This document shows, in pieces, positions 1-10,436 of a stretch of 64,000 nt of DNA. The notes beneath the pieces are model-generated. The model did not search any database. It was not told the DNA's origin and worked only from the letters and a program-made list of their open reading frames with translations. The position numbers and the translations under genes were made by a program. Position 1 is the first letter of the stretch, and every line of letters starts with the position of its first letter. Source of the DNA: Tetrastigma voinierianum (Eukaryota > Streptophyta > Magnoliopsida > Vitales > Vitaceae); the NCBI GenBank assembly GCA_016808115.1, contig JAEQBH010004432.1, positions 62,001 through 126,000 of the forward strand. Reading direction: 5' to 3'.

Positions 1-602
1 AATATGAATTCTCATACGAGGCTTAGCGAGTGTGAAGTCGATGAGGACTTCGGGATGCGAGTTGGTCATGTAGACATTCAAGTAGGATCATGCATTTGCT
101 TGAATGGGTGTTTGTTTGGAACATTGCGCACTTAGGTGGTGAGTGGCCAGCAGGGCGGGTTCTCCTGCGAGCTTTAGCTCACCCATCGTCAGGACCCCAT
201 TTTACCCAGGTACGGGGAGCGTGCGGGGGACGCTGGAGTCACTGAGGCGAAGTTAGAAGAAAGCCGAGATTGTGGCTTGGCAGCGATATCTGCATGTATT
301 AGAATTTTTCTAATTTTTAATATATGTTGTATAGAATAAATTATTAACTACTTTTAAAACTATTAGATATAGCCCAATTTGTGTATGATAATTATTGTTT
401 ATGGGCCCAAGTGGTCGTCTTATTCATATTGTGAGATATGTTGAATTTGTTGGGACAGGTATTTCACGAGGTTATGTATTTGGGTAGAGCTCCTGATCTG
501 AGGGGCTGCGGGTTTTTAAATGAAAAATGTCGGGTCACTTTCGACATTCCGCAGTGTCAATGAGTTGACGGGTAGTCAACGGACCCCGGTTTTGGGGTGT
601 AC
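1..602 (+). mobile_element. Family A LTR, 3' part (copy A0), cut by window edge
   Basis: Matches the 3' third of the other family A LTRs in this window: the conserved stretch 'tgtagacattcaagtagg' near 71-88, the 'cttaggtggtgag' block near 131, and the terminal block with the tandem 'ggtagtcaacgga' near 571 ending in 'ggggtgtaca' at 602. It runs in sense orientation and its beginning lies outside the window. It is joined directly to reverse-transcriptase sequence with no primer-binding site, so it is a solo or truncated LTR rather than the 5' end of a working element. Confidence 0.75.
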
Positions 603-606
603 AACG

Positions 607-955
607 GGTCTTCAGATCCATGCCGTCGGATTGTCATTGTCTTCATCGACGATATCCCCAGTGTGCCTTTCGGCGAGTTGGAACGCAAAGAACATTTGGG
701 TTTGGTGTTCACGGACTTTAGGCAATACTAGTTGTACCAGTTCGGCAAATGAGAATTTTGGTTGGGCAGGTAGGTTCTCAGGACATGTAGTTTATCTTGA
801 TGGCATTCATGTGGATCCTCGGAAAATGAGGCGTTGGCAAAATTGGAATGGAGCGACTCGAATGAAGCCAGTGCGGGGTTCCACTGAGTTAGCGAGTATT
901 ACATGAGTTCCTGAAGGGTTCTCAAGAATAGCAGGACCCTTCATTGTTTGACTAG
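607..955 (+). pseudogene. Ty3/Gypsy reverse transcriptase fragment (broken)
   Basis: Reading the plus strand with frame changes gives the RT catalytic core IVIVFIDDI at about 633-659, then 'FGELERKEHLG', a 'FWLGQV' stretch, 'GHVV' and 'DGIHVDPRKM' near 800-830, and a tail resembling 'GFSRIAGPF' near 913-945. These are the palm end and thumb of a Gypsy RT, in the usual order. The N-terminal half of RT is missing and the piece starts a few bases after the A0 LTR. Several frameshifts break it. It probably belongs to the family C element whose integrase tail and LTR lie downstream. The region between 560 and 906 is open in a different frame, which is not the RT frame throughout. Confidence 0.75.
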
Positions 956-2453
956 GAGAAAGAGATTAGACCAAGAGTAAAAGGTTGGTTTTGATTCTTG
1001 CAGAATGGTTCTTTTCTGGAGTTTGGTTGGGGGAATTTCTCTAACCCTAGATTTGGAATCATCAGGGAGGTAGACCTAATCCTTGGTGTGTGTAAGGATT
1101 GAGGGTGATTTTGTACATGGGGGATACGATTCATAGATTACTCTCTTTTTGGAAGTTAGGATTTCATCTAACCTTCAAGATTGGATTGAGTGATAAGTTG
1201 GAAAAGCCTAGATTCCTTATTTAAGATGTGTTTGGAAGATGTTCGGGTTGAATAGAGTGGCTTTGATGTGTGTTTGAGTGGGATTGATTTGGTTGGAAAC
1301 TTATGGAAGAGTGGGGAAAATCATAAATTCTTGCATGCTTTGTGGTGAATTTTTTACGGTATGGCCGGTGTTAGTATTTTGGCCATAACTTGATCATTGC
1401 TCAATTGGGTGATCAGTTGAAAAAGAACCATAACTATCTTCAAATGAGTAATATGGAGATAAGTCTGAGGTGTTTTTGTGTTGAGTGCGTTGTTTGTGTA
1501 ACCCTAATAATGAGTGTTAAATGTTGATCCTAGTAAGTGTAAGAGAGAGTGCACTTGGGGGATCAAGGTTTATGTTGGAAGGTATAAGAATATACGTGAG
1601 TCGAGTGGTGATAAGTAATAGACCACTTGAGTAATTTTTACATGACACGGATTGTGAGAGGCTAAGGAATCTTATGACTTGTTATTTACAGATCCTTGGA
1701 GTAGTCTCGGGTTTTGACTTCCTTGGGAGACTTGCATTTTTGAATCCAAGGAAGGTAGGGGATCTTATAACCTTCTCTAGCGTGTGCTTGTGGTTTGATA
1801 TTGGTAAATTTTGTACCATTCAGGTGCTTTGGTATGTGATTTGCTAGTGATATATAATGCATATTTTTATATATATGGAAATCTTTGAATTAATTGGTAC
1901 ATGATGTTTTTAAATATCCATGTGGTTGAATGCTTGGTGAAATTGTTTTAAAGCATGACATGGGTATGAGAATGTGTGAGAGTCCGGATTGATACTGTGG
2001 ACACGGAGACGATGGCTAGTCCTTGAGGCATAATCCCGAAGGTCATAGATATATGGGATGTGGGCATATCCTTGGGTGGTAAGTCCCAACAATTTGTCAT
2101 TATTCAGGATGATTGGCTAGTCCCCGGTTGAAAGCTCGAAAGAATCACTGATGAGGGGTTGAGATGGTGGTAGTATTGCATTTATGTGTTTCCATCATCA
2201 ACCTAATATATGTGAAATGCTCATGTTTTGAGATATCTTGAATTATGTATAATTGAAATGTTTATGAGCATGGCTTGTTAGGGGATTCACTACTGAGTTG
2301 TCGAACTCATCCCCATTATTTCCCTCACCTTAGATTAGATACGAGACCGGTATGTGACATGAGTTGGACTGTAAGGGTTTTAGGATGGAAAAGATTGTAT
2401 GCCAACCTTAGCTTGTTGGTGGTTGAGCATACGTTTTGATGAATATTTAAGTG
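956..2453 (+). mobile_element. LTR-like non-coding segment, family D
   Basis: A 1.5 kb non-coding stretch separates RT from the integrase tail of the same strand. It has the look of a plant Gypsy LTR: 'ggccataacttg' near 1382 (the same phrase occurs in family B LTRs), simple T/G-rich text, and a 'cgaactcatcccc' block near 2299 of the type seen near LTR ends. A related piece occurs at 34573-34901. I see no clear TG...CA ends, primer site or target duplication, so boundaries are approximate. No coding content recognised. Confidence 0.4.
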
Positions 2454-2895
2454 TTATGTGGATATTCTAAAGGATCTTGAGTTTAGTCGAGATCGAGTAT
2501 TCTTAAAACTCTCCTTGGAAGGGAATTGAGATGCAGCTTTGAGACGAGGAAAATTAAATCCTCGTACCTTAGGACCTTTGAGATTGTTGAGAGGGATAGG
2601 TCCGTGGCTATAGATTTGACTTGCTTGGGAGGAGTTTTCTTGAGTCCATAATGTGTTCACATCTCCATGCTACGCCCGATTATGTTCGATTCCTCCATGT
2701 GTTGGAGACACCGGAGATTAATTTGAAGGATGACTTATCCTATGAGGAGGCGGCTAGTGCGGTGCCTTAGGGAAGAAGGAGTTTCGCAACAAGACCATAA
2801 CCTTAGTAGAAAGCCATTTGGAGAAACCACCTAGTCGGAGCGACTTGGGAGTAGGGAGACAGGATCAGGGCGGTATCCTCATCTCTTCCGCGCTC
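2454..2895 (+). pseudogene. Gypsy integrase C-terminus with chromodomain-like tail (broken)
   Basis: Across several frames the plus strand reads like the C-terminal region of a chromovirus integrase: a 'DRVFLKLSPWKG' stretch near 2490-2525, a 'GKLNPRYLGPFEIVERIG' stretch near 2548-2600 (the GPY/F module), a 'LRP...SSHVLETPEINLKDD' region near 2660-2740, and a 'LRNKTITLV' chromodomain-like block near 2790-2815 followed by traces near 2860-2890. Stops and frameshifts interrupt it. It sits directly before a polypurine tract and an LTR, as expected for the last pol domain. The RNase H and integrase core that should precede it are absent. Confidence 0.72.
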
Positions 2896-2925
2896 TGGTA
2901 CGAATTTCGTGGGCGAAATTTTTCT

Positions 2926-2940
2926 TTAAGGGGGGTAGAT
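2926..2940 (+). other. Polypurine tract of family C element
   Basis: The run 'aaggggggtagat' follows an 'gggcgaaatttttcttt' stretch that is typical just upstream of Gypsy 3' LTRs, and it abuts the LTR start TGTAATGACCC. It is the presumed plus-strand primer site. Confidence 0.7.
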
Positions 2941-3250
2941 TGTAATGACCCGTACCAAATAATCTAACAAGAAGTTTGAAGCGTGTTTGACCAAGCTTGA
3001 TTAAGTTTGACCAAAGTTGACTAGGTTTGACCAACACTTAGTGGGTTGACCAAAGTTGACTTTTTCAAGAATGAATAATTTTGGGTTGACTAAGGCACCA
3101 TTTCGTAGGCCTCGTCGATACGAGTCCATAGACGGGCGGAACGTCACAATCCGACTTACGGATAAAAAGTTACGACTATTAGAAGTTCAACAGTAGCACT
3201 TTATCAGTGTCTCAGTGCATCAGGTTTTTGCAGAAATTGACCTAAGACCC

Positions 3251-3258
3251 TATATAAA
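3251..3258 (+). promoter_or_regulatory. TATA box in family C LTR
   Basis: TATATAAA lies about 310 bp into the LTR, in the phrase 'ccctatataaacatag'. The position suits the U3/R boundary of a long plant LTR. Confidence 0.5.
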
Positions 3259-4539
3259 CATAGTTTGGGATTCCAAATGAAACCTAGCCTCAAGACACTT
3301 TTTGGACCCGAAGCCTGAAAACTCTCGAACCGGGAACACCATTTGGTGAGTAGCCACTGGCAGGTGGAAGATGGAACGGGCGAGGCACCTCAGGTAACCA
3401 AACGACTACACGCGGACCATGAGTGCGCCACCGCGGTTGCGATGCAGGCCGTAGATTTCCGCGACCCGACCCCGCCCGGCCCAGGACCTTCGTAGGGATC
3501 TGGCCGTGAACTTGACGGCCATTTTGCCAGTTTCTCGCTGGTTTTGTGATTTAGGCCATTTCCGGCCACTTCAGGCCACCATAGCTCCTTTCCATAAATT
3601 TTGGGCCTTACGAACTCATACGTGGTCCCTTTTGCAGATTCGCACCGTTTGGAAGTTACAGCAAAGCATGAGGAATTAGTAGAAACTTAGATCATTTAGG
3701 CCACCACAGCGGCTATTAGACCAAGGTAATGGTATAGTAATTCCCTGGTCTGCTTGGGCTTCTCCATTGATATGTGGTTTGTAAATTTTGGACTGTCGTT
3801 TGGTTAGTTTTCCATTTTGGGGACATTTTGAATTAATTAAGAAGTGAGTGAAATAGAGTATCAATTGGTCAAGTGGACAAAATTGAAGTTGTATTAGTGA
3901 AGTGGATCTTTTGAGAATTATTGGGCCAGTTTCAATTTCGAGAAATTAACTTCGGGTGAAAGCCCCAATTTTGGAAGTATCGAGCACATAGGGCACCTTT
4001 GTAATAATTGGACTGTCGAGTCAATTTGGATGGTTTCTTAGTTCTAACAGTTATTCCAAGGCCTTGGGCATCCTAAGGTTGTTGGTTCAGTTATTAAACC
4101 TAGCGAGGGTTTAGCATCTATATTACAGGCACTCAGAGATTAGAAACGATCCTATGACGGAATTTGACGTCTATAGTCTATTGAGTGGTTTATATGCTTT
4201 TAAATGATTTAAGTCTTAATGTTGATATATCTGTGATTAAATACTTTACATATATATTGTTTTGATCAGATGGTTGGTTGCATTAGAACATGATTTTCGG
4301 TTTCTATAACAGTTATCATTTCATGTGAATTTTGTCAACATTTTAACTATTTAGAAAGTTTCTTGTGTTCGTGGATGAGTCGGTGGTGTTTGGATATTTT
4401 GGGTACATGGGTTGAGGTTGTAAACTATCTTGAAAAACTATTGTAAAAGAAAAGGGGGATCTTGAAGGATTTTGTGGTGGCTACGTGCGGGTATTGTTGG
4501 AAGGTACATGTGAGAATGAGAAGCGTTTGTGGTTGCCCA

Positions 4540-4900
4540 CGTTGCTAGTGAGACCGGTTTTGCGACGGTTTATTAGTTGCCGCGTTGCGATGAGGTCGGT
4601 TTGACCGACGGTTTATTGTTGCCACATTCTTGAGTGAGGTCGGTTTGATTCAGGCGGTTTGGTGATACAGGTTTGCCACGGTAGCGTGGTCGGTTTGGCA
4701 GACGGTTTGGTGTCTGGTTTGCACGGTGCGCGTGAGGTCGGTTGACGACGGTTTGGTGTCTGGGTTTGCCACGGTAGCGTGAGGTCGGTTTGACGACCGG
4801 TTTGGTAATCTGGGTTTGCCCGCGTGGCGTGGTCGGTTTGACGACGGTTTGGTAATCTGGGTTGCCGGGTGGCGTGGTCGGTTTACCCGGCGGTTTAGGA
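4540..4900 (+). repeat. 47-bp minisatellite in family C LTR, about 8 copies
   Basis: The phrase 'ggtcggttt' (or a close variant) recurs at about 4553, 4593, 4638, 4688, 4737, 4783, 4831 and 4876, a spacing of 40-50 bp. Each unit carries 'gacggtttggtg' and 'gtttgccacggtagcgt' variants. The copies differ mostly around CG-containing words. Confidence 0.85.
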
Positions 4901-5459
4901 CCAAATTACGTAATTACTGGTACAGCGTTAGTTTATGTGGTATGGGCGTTGTTAGTTTTAAATGTGGTATATTTTAATACTCATGGTTTTGGTGCATTTT
5001 CATGGTTATTTTTATCACTTGATGACTATGTTTTATTGCTTGGCTTTTATGTTGTGGGATTGGATTATGTTTTCTTAACATTGGGATGGCTAATTTGTTG
5101 AGCATGATGCATATGTTGGACTTAGGGTAAAAGTTGGGTTTTGTGAAATGTTTCTAAACGGGGGAACTTTACAAGAGTGAGCGGAAGGTTTGAGAGAGAG
5201 CTATTGAAATATAAAAATGTTATTTTTCCTTATAAACTATGCCCTCACTTGAGATTTATTATCTCACATTATTGTTTTCATCCCATTCCTAGGTCAGACG
5301 GTTCGTAAGACCTAATCGCGCCAGGTGGCGTCGCTCTCTCACTTCTAAATTTGTCGTACTCTATCACATTTATCTGTGCGAGTTTGTTGTATTGGACTTA
5401 TTCATTTCTACTTGTACCCACAAATCCACGATATTCTTAGAGCAGCTCGACATTAATAT

Positions 5460-7372
5460 TGTGGCGCCCCCAAAACAGGGGTCAGTTATACTACGAATCA
5501 ACCAGCACGCGAATACAAAGTGGAGGTCGGGTTACCAGCCACTTTAGAAAATCGAGGGCGAGTCTCCTTTGTGGGGCTCTACCCAGATACAAAACACAAT
5601 ATAAACACATCCCGATCAACAATATATGCAATATATATATCCAATACGGCCACTTGGGCCCATAAACAGTACTCAACACAATATATCCAAACTATATCCA
5701 ATAGTTTCAAGAGTTAATAAACTACTCTTATACAACATATATTAAATTCTAACATTCTAATACATGTATGCACCATAAATCCAAAGCCACAATCCGACTT
5801 TTCTTCTAAGATAGCCTCGGGGCGAACGAGTCTCCCTACTTGACTCCTGTGTAAAAGGGGATCCCACGACGGGGTGAGCTAAGGCTCAGGTAGATAAGCC
5901 CTAAGTGGGCTATACTCACCACCTAAGTGCAGTGCAATGTTTAAGTAAACGCATTCAGAAGCAAATGCATGATCTGCGAAGATGTCTGTGACGACTCAGA
6001 ATCAGTCCTCAGGCTCTGCTCGCACTCACTGTGTGAAGTATTACTATTATTAGTGGACAACCCTCAGATGAATATATATCAATTGGAATAAACTCGACTT
6101 GAGTGATATATATTGACTGGTGTGGACTACCCTCCCGGAAATGAATAAATCAGCGGGCATCAGTTGTATTTGATTTGGACTGCCTCGGAAGCATTATGGC
6201 CACCCCAGACTACCCTCCGAACCACTCACCCTCTGGAGCTCATCTCATGCACTAACCTATAATCTAGGATGTTCTAGTGCATATGGAAATCATGTATACC
6301 AGTTCGATACGGTCTAAACCGCATGCAAATATATATCTGAATATGTTACATAAAAATATAATATAAGCATGTTATGAGAGTGCATTTCAAACACCAAATA
6401 GCTCATGAGCTAATGTTCAAACACAACAATTCGATTAGTACAACCAAACATAATTTAAAGTGTTATTTCTTTGGAATGATGAGCCTCGGTTTACTATTTC
6501 GAAAAATCACAAATCAGTAGTTGTGCTTGGCCAGACCACGAAATCCTGACCATTTCGTAACAATCAAATCAATCCCATGATTTAAAGCAAATATTTTGGA
6601 ATTAAAACACCCAACGGCCTCCCTAAATTCTTACGAGCTGATCCACGGCCCAACCACGAAAATCCCAAATAATTTCTAATTCGGTCCCACATGTTTTGGG
6701 GCCGTCAGTGACGATGGCCTCGAACCAAATGAAACATGGAAAAACACTTAAAATGGGAATAAAACCCAAGTAGGAGAAATCCTACCTCGAGGAGTTGAAG
6801 AAACTCACTAAAACCGAGGTCACGTGCTTTGCTCCGCGTAGAGCGTTTTCCCCTCTTGCTCAGTCGAAATCCAATGGTCGATCGTGTATTTCTAGAGGAA
6901 GTCGAGACTCTCTCTAAAGCCACCATTTCGTTTCCTCGAAGCTCTTTGCATCCCCTCCCTCTATTTCGTTTTTGCATTGGTTTATTGGAGGAGACAAGTC
7001 ACTATTCTCAATTTTGTCATCTAGTGACTAAAAACCCATTATGTCCCTCTTTCACCAGTTTGATGTCGGCGCACAGATCCATTTTCATCATTCTCCTACT
7101 CGCCACCACTATGTCCGCGATATGATATATGTGGCTTTAAATCGCATCAGCGTTCTGGCACCAACGCGATCTTATCGAAAAAAAGCGTCTTACATTCCGT
7201 CGCCGACCAAATTACGAGATTTTGCTGTGCTAACTAAATTTGCGAGATTCAGCAGTGCAATGTTTAGGTCATCCGAGATCCTAGGGAATGTCTGGATTTT
7301 ACTAACCGTAATTAAAATTTGTAATCAAAGAGTCGTTTTCTATTCAGAAATTGGAGCTCTCGAGGTCTTCCG
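5460..7372 (-). mobile_element. Family A LTR copy A1 (3' LTR of the first chain unit)
   Basis: The forward strand opens with 'tgtggcgcccccaaaa', the reverse complement of the family A 3' end, followed by 'agtggaggtcgggttacc' and 'ccactttagaaaatcg'. It ends near 7372 in a degraded form of 'ctcgggtcttaca', beyond which the polypurine-tract complement 'cacctccttaaaagg' begins the internal region. Shared landmarks include the hairpin repeat near 6050-6200. Open frames at 6705-7487 are chance frames in LTR sequence. Confidence 0.8.
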
Positions 7373-7507
7373 ATCTCACCTCCTTAAAAGGAATTTCGTC
7401 GAGGAATGCAAGACAATCTCACACTCATGCATAATACAGCGTGCCTTTGTCTTATGCATGCAAACTAATCATTTAAATCTTGCTTGACCAAACCACGTAC
7501 CTTCATC
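7373..7507 (-). other. Polypurine tract and short 3' untranslated tail, first unit
   Basis: Sense strand reads '...gacgaaattccttttaaggaggtgag' immediately before the LTR, the usual plus-strand primer region of these elements. The rest is a short non-coding stretch between pol and the LTR. Confidence 0.6.
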
Positions 7508-8195
7508 TCTAAACCAGAAGAGACCAGTAGTCCGCATCGTGTCCTCGCGCTCCACGCTGGCTCCTCCACTCCTGATGCTTCCTGCCTCTGCTGCCTCGCG
7601 GTCTTTGCGTCGCAAAACCGATCACGGCTATCAAAATGCACTGCTTAGTCCCTACATCAAGGAGTCCCATCGGTGTCAGCCTCAATCTCTCCCCAATCCA
7701 CCACATGTTTGGATCGAGTATATCTACGGAGCATGGAGCGTGAACACCTCGTGGACCACGTGACATGCTGGGCGTGCTTGTAACCGATGCCTTGAGTGCC
7801 TACTCTCGGGTGTCTCGAGGTCCAATAAACCTCGAGCGATAGCCTCCAGCGCTTGCCGAGACACGACCACTCCTCTCGTAGGATTTACCTTCAGGCAGAT
7901 CACCAACCTCGAGACCACAGGGTGACGTCGCACATCTACATAGCTCTTACGCAGGCTGGTAGTGAGGAAGGCAGCTATCGAACTCACGCCTCAGTGTCTC
8001 TAATTAGATCGGGACCGATTGATGGAGCTCTCTCGCTCGGTCAACATAGATCTACATGGCCTCCCATACAATGCCTCATATGGTGCCATTCGTATGCTCG
8101 CCTGATAACTATCGTTTTAGGCGAATTCTACTAAGGGCAATTAATCCTCTACCCTTATGATCCAGGACATATGTTCGCAACATGCCTAACACCAT
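7508..8195 (-). pseudogene. Gypsy integrase, second half with chromodomain-like end (broken)
   Basis: In the minus direction from about 8195 the sequence reads, with frame changes, 'MLRTYVLDHKG', then a stretch corresponding to 'YEALYGR', 'KSYVDVRRHPVV' and 'FEVGDL' near 7880-7970, a GPY/F-like region near 7800-7880 (only weakly readable), and 'VLRRKT' near 7595-7620. This is the C-terminal half of an integrase and the chromodomain that helps target integration. The catalytic core upstream is not present. Compared with the plus-strand copy at 27781-28480 it has many small differences. Confidence 0.7.
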
Positions 8196-8840
8196 TATCG
8201 TAATCCATACACAAGTAACCCTACACAACCCTTGGTGTGCTTGCTAACCTCTCAAGGTCACAATCCATGACAATCCAATGGGTATCAACTCAATCCATGC
8301 CATACATATCATCCATTCTTTGAGCCGCGCATTTCAATGACATCGATAGAATTTCAGAGGGTATCGAGCCTCGAGTCACCCAGAGCTCATCACTCAACTC
8401 TAAGTCTGCGCGATAACCATGTCCCTGTGTTTTCATCTCGGGCACATTACTTCTCGGCTTACACTTCGAGCCTCTTACATTTCCTGTTTCAACTATGAGT
8501 CTCATTGGACGTAGTCCTCGAAATTGGCTTCGACCCACGCTCCTACGTAGGTGGTGAATGACCATATCTGGTACACCCTCCCGGGTCCACCGCCAGCGAG
8601 AATCCCGGAGATTTCTCACTCCTTAATCCCGACTTATCGAGTCGACTCTACTCGCACCCACATCCTAGGGAAAACGTATATTTGGCTTCTCTAAATGCCT
8701 TAACCTCTAAGCCCAAATCCAATGCCGTGTCGAGTAAGACAACCCGGCCTAGGTCTCAATCACTGACAACCCGATGGTTGTCAACTTATCCATGTCAAGC
8801 TTGACATCAACAACCAATATGTCTACCACAAGGTCCGTGC
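8196..8840 (-). other. Conserved unassigned block of family A internal region
   Basis: The same roughly 0.7 kb text recurs at 16456-17200, 23220-24000 and 27016-27780, in the same place relative to gag-like sequence. Shared phrases in sense orientation include 'ttggttgttgat', 'gagatctc', 'atggtcattcaccac' and 'gagatgaaaacacag'. All frames hold stops and I recognise no domain. It could be degenerate coding sequence or a 3' non-coding segment. Confidence 0.45.
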
Positions 8841-9366
8841 AGCCACGTTGTGTAACCACGATCGTCACGATTTCGACCACGCTCCTTCCTCTTTATCATC
8901 TTCTTGGGAAGTGCTTGTATAACACTGCAGAAAGCAAGCTGGTTCCTCTAACACCCCGTCTAGGGTGTGGAGAATGGCCTTCTCTCCCACGTCTTCACAT
9001 TCTTTGGGACATCTTTGTCCCGAAAGTCCTGAGATCCTGTCTCTGGGGAAATCCGTCACTCACGCTCAAATCCAGCCACAGTCACGAAACTAGTGTGAAA
9101 CGAGTCTTACGCCTCTTCCACCGAGCTAGGGAAAGGCTGATCCTCCCTCTTGTTACCAACACCGTGTCTAGAGAGTGTTCAGAGCATCCTCGATTTCTCT
9201 TTATGGTCGGCGGGTTTCGACCATGGAGTCCATATCATGGCGAAATCTACAATCCGCTGAGCGGACAACTTGGCCCATTCTCGAATCTCACAGCAATATC
9301 CGATGATCGAAACTATGTATCTCGAATATTGGCGTTCGGTCTCTCCCCCGATTCATCATTGCCTCA
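8841..9366 (-). pseudogene. Gag C-terminal-like fragment, displaced downstream of RT
   Basis: Minus-strand reading gives traces of 'REIEDAL', 'QPFP' and 'KRRKT...SF'-type text near 9080-9230, matching the better preserved copy at 17201-17700 ('GVGSKRKDQ', 'SSEKRHKTSVSH'). This basic, serine-rich section normally lies in the C-terminal part of Gag before the zinc knuckle. At its upstream end it follows a few RT-thumb residues ('KKVEAMMN' near 9340-9365). So in this unit gag-like sequence lies downstream of RT. A plus-strand open frame of 200 codons over the same bases is a chance shadow. Confidence 0.5.
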
Positions 9367-9486
9367 ACCTTCTTGATCGGCGAGGCATCCACGTGATGAC
9401 TAAAATGGGAGCAAGCCATTTTGGGTTGTTTGACAAAAAACCTGACTCGATCGGCGAAAATTTGGAGCCAAAATTTGGAGGATATA

Positions 9487-9526
9487 CAGTGATCAGCCAA
9501 AATCAATGGAATATGGCTGATCACTG
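9487..9526. repeat. Perfect 13-bp inverted repeat with 14-nt loop
   Basis: cagtgatcagcca at 9487-9499 is the exact reverse complement of tggctgatcactg at 9514-9526. It can form a stem-loop within the insertion. Confidence 0.85.
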
Positions 9527-9759
9527 TTATCAGCCAAATGTGTGAAAACCCATTGATACCCTCGAATTCTAGCCGTTGGAAGCAAAAAAGAGGCTCAAGC
9601 TGAACCACAAGCGGAAGAAATCTCAAAGCGAGGAGAATCACCACGAAAATCAGCGAACCAAAGCGAACGGAAATGCATTTGAACTCCCAACGGATACAAA
9701 TTTATTTTATAAATAGCAAAAAACCCAATATTTCATACTGCTTGGATTCAGGTGGCGAA

Positions 9760-10080
9760 GAAGAAGGGAAGAAGCAGGTGACCTGTGGCCGTCGTTCGCT
9801 CGCCGTCCAAATTCACCGGTCGCCGGCGCCATCTCCGACTTCAGGTGACCTCTTGATCATTGAGCGTAGCGGGCTTGTCGTCGTGGCGTGTCTTTCCTTC
9901 CCCGTGTAGATCCACCCACGCGTGCGGATCCCCCTCCCCAGTGAGTCTCCTTCCCCCATCCCCCACTGCCATAGTCCCCCCTCCTGTATTCACTTAGATC
10001 CGCCCCCTCCCAGACCATGTCCGTCTGCGCCGATCACCCCGTCTCGCCGATCAGTGGAGTCCTCCCCCGCCCAATGAGCC
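9760..10080. other. GC-rich gene-like fragment within the insertion
   Basis: Unlike its surroundings, this part has gene-like composition: 'gccgtcgttcgctcgcc', 'ccggtcgccggcgcc', then pyrimidine-rich 'ccccctccccagtgagtc' text resembling a promoter or 5' leader of a plant gene. A plus frame from 9673 to 9909 is open for 78 codons, with no recognised domain. It may be a captured host fragment, or simply a GC-rich part of the transposon. Confidence 0.3.
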
Positions 10081-10436
10081 TCGTTTTTTATTTTACAAAA
10101 ATGAAATGAAAAAATCAAGCTTGATATCTTATTTTAAATATTTTTTTTTTAAATACTTTAAAATACGAATTAAAAAAATAACATTTTTACTTTATAAAAA
10201 AATATTTAGCTTGATATGGAACATAATTTGTAATCTTTTATAGTGTTTTTGAGTGATATAAATGAATGAAGGGTATGATGTAATTATTAAAAGAAAATCG
10301 GGAGTAAATTGGAATGGATTTAGAATAACTAATTTAGATGCTATTCTTGGAGATGCATTAGCTAAAATTTAGCCAAATCTCAAAAGTGCTTTTGGGACGA
10401 AATTGGCTTTGAATCACTGGTGTTTTTGGCTAGCTG

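Larger units (their letters stand above)
2941..5459 (+). mobile_element. Family C LTR (3' LTR)
   Basis: Starts with TGTAATGACCCG right after a polypurine tract, which fixes the 5' boundary. It contains repeated 'ttgaccaaagttgac' phrases near 2990-3060, a TATA box at 3251, and an 8-copy minisatellite at 4540-4900. The 3' end is taken as the point where the minus-strand family A LTR begins at 5460. I could not find a matching 5' LTR, so the real end of the LTR is uncertain. An open stretch at 4862-5101 would encode a hydrophobic 79-residue peptide, but nothing suggests it is real. Confidence 0.6.
9367..10436. mobile_element. Insertion inside family A pol, possible non-autonomous DNA transposon
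   Basis: RT sequence is interrupted here: the RT strand phrase 'gacacgtggt' stops near 10436 and resumes with 'cacgtgga' near 9395. The flanks therefore share a 7-bp cacgtgg word, a possible target duplication. Imperfect inverted ends can be drawn ('gactaaaatggg' near 9400 against the complement of 'gactatctccgcc' near 10440). Inside are MITE-like phrases ('tagctaaaatttagcc' near 10360), an AT-rich part, and a GC-rich gene-like part at 9760-10080. The class is not certain. Confidence 0.45.

Noticed and set aside
4862..5101. 79-residue hydrophobic open frame, possible membrane protein
   Set aside because: It lies inside the family C LTR and begins in the minisatellite; no domain, and T/G-rich LTR text easily gives such frames.
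7041..7487. 148-codon plus-strand open frame
   Set aside because: It crosses the end of the antisense LTR A1 and the polypurine tract; no recognisable domain.
8774..9376. 200-codon plus-strand open frame
   Set aside because: It is antisense to the gag-C-like segment, which has family support; no domain of its own.
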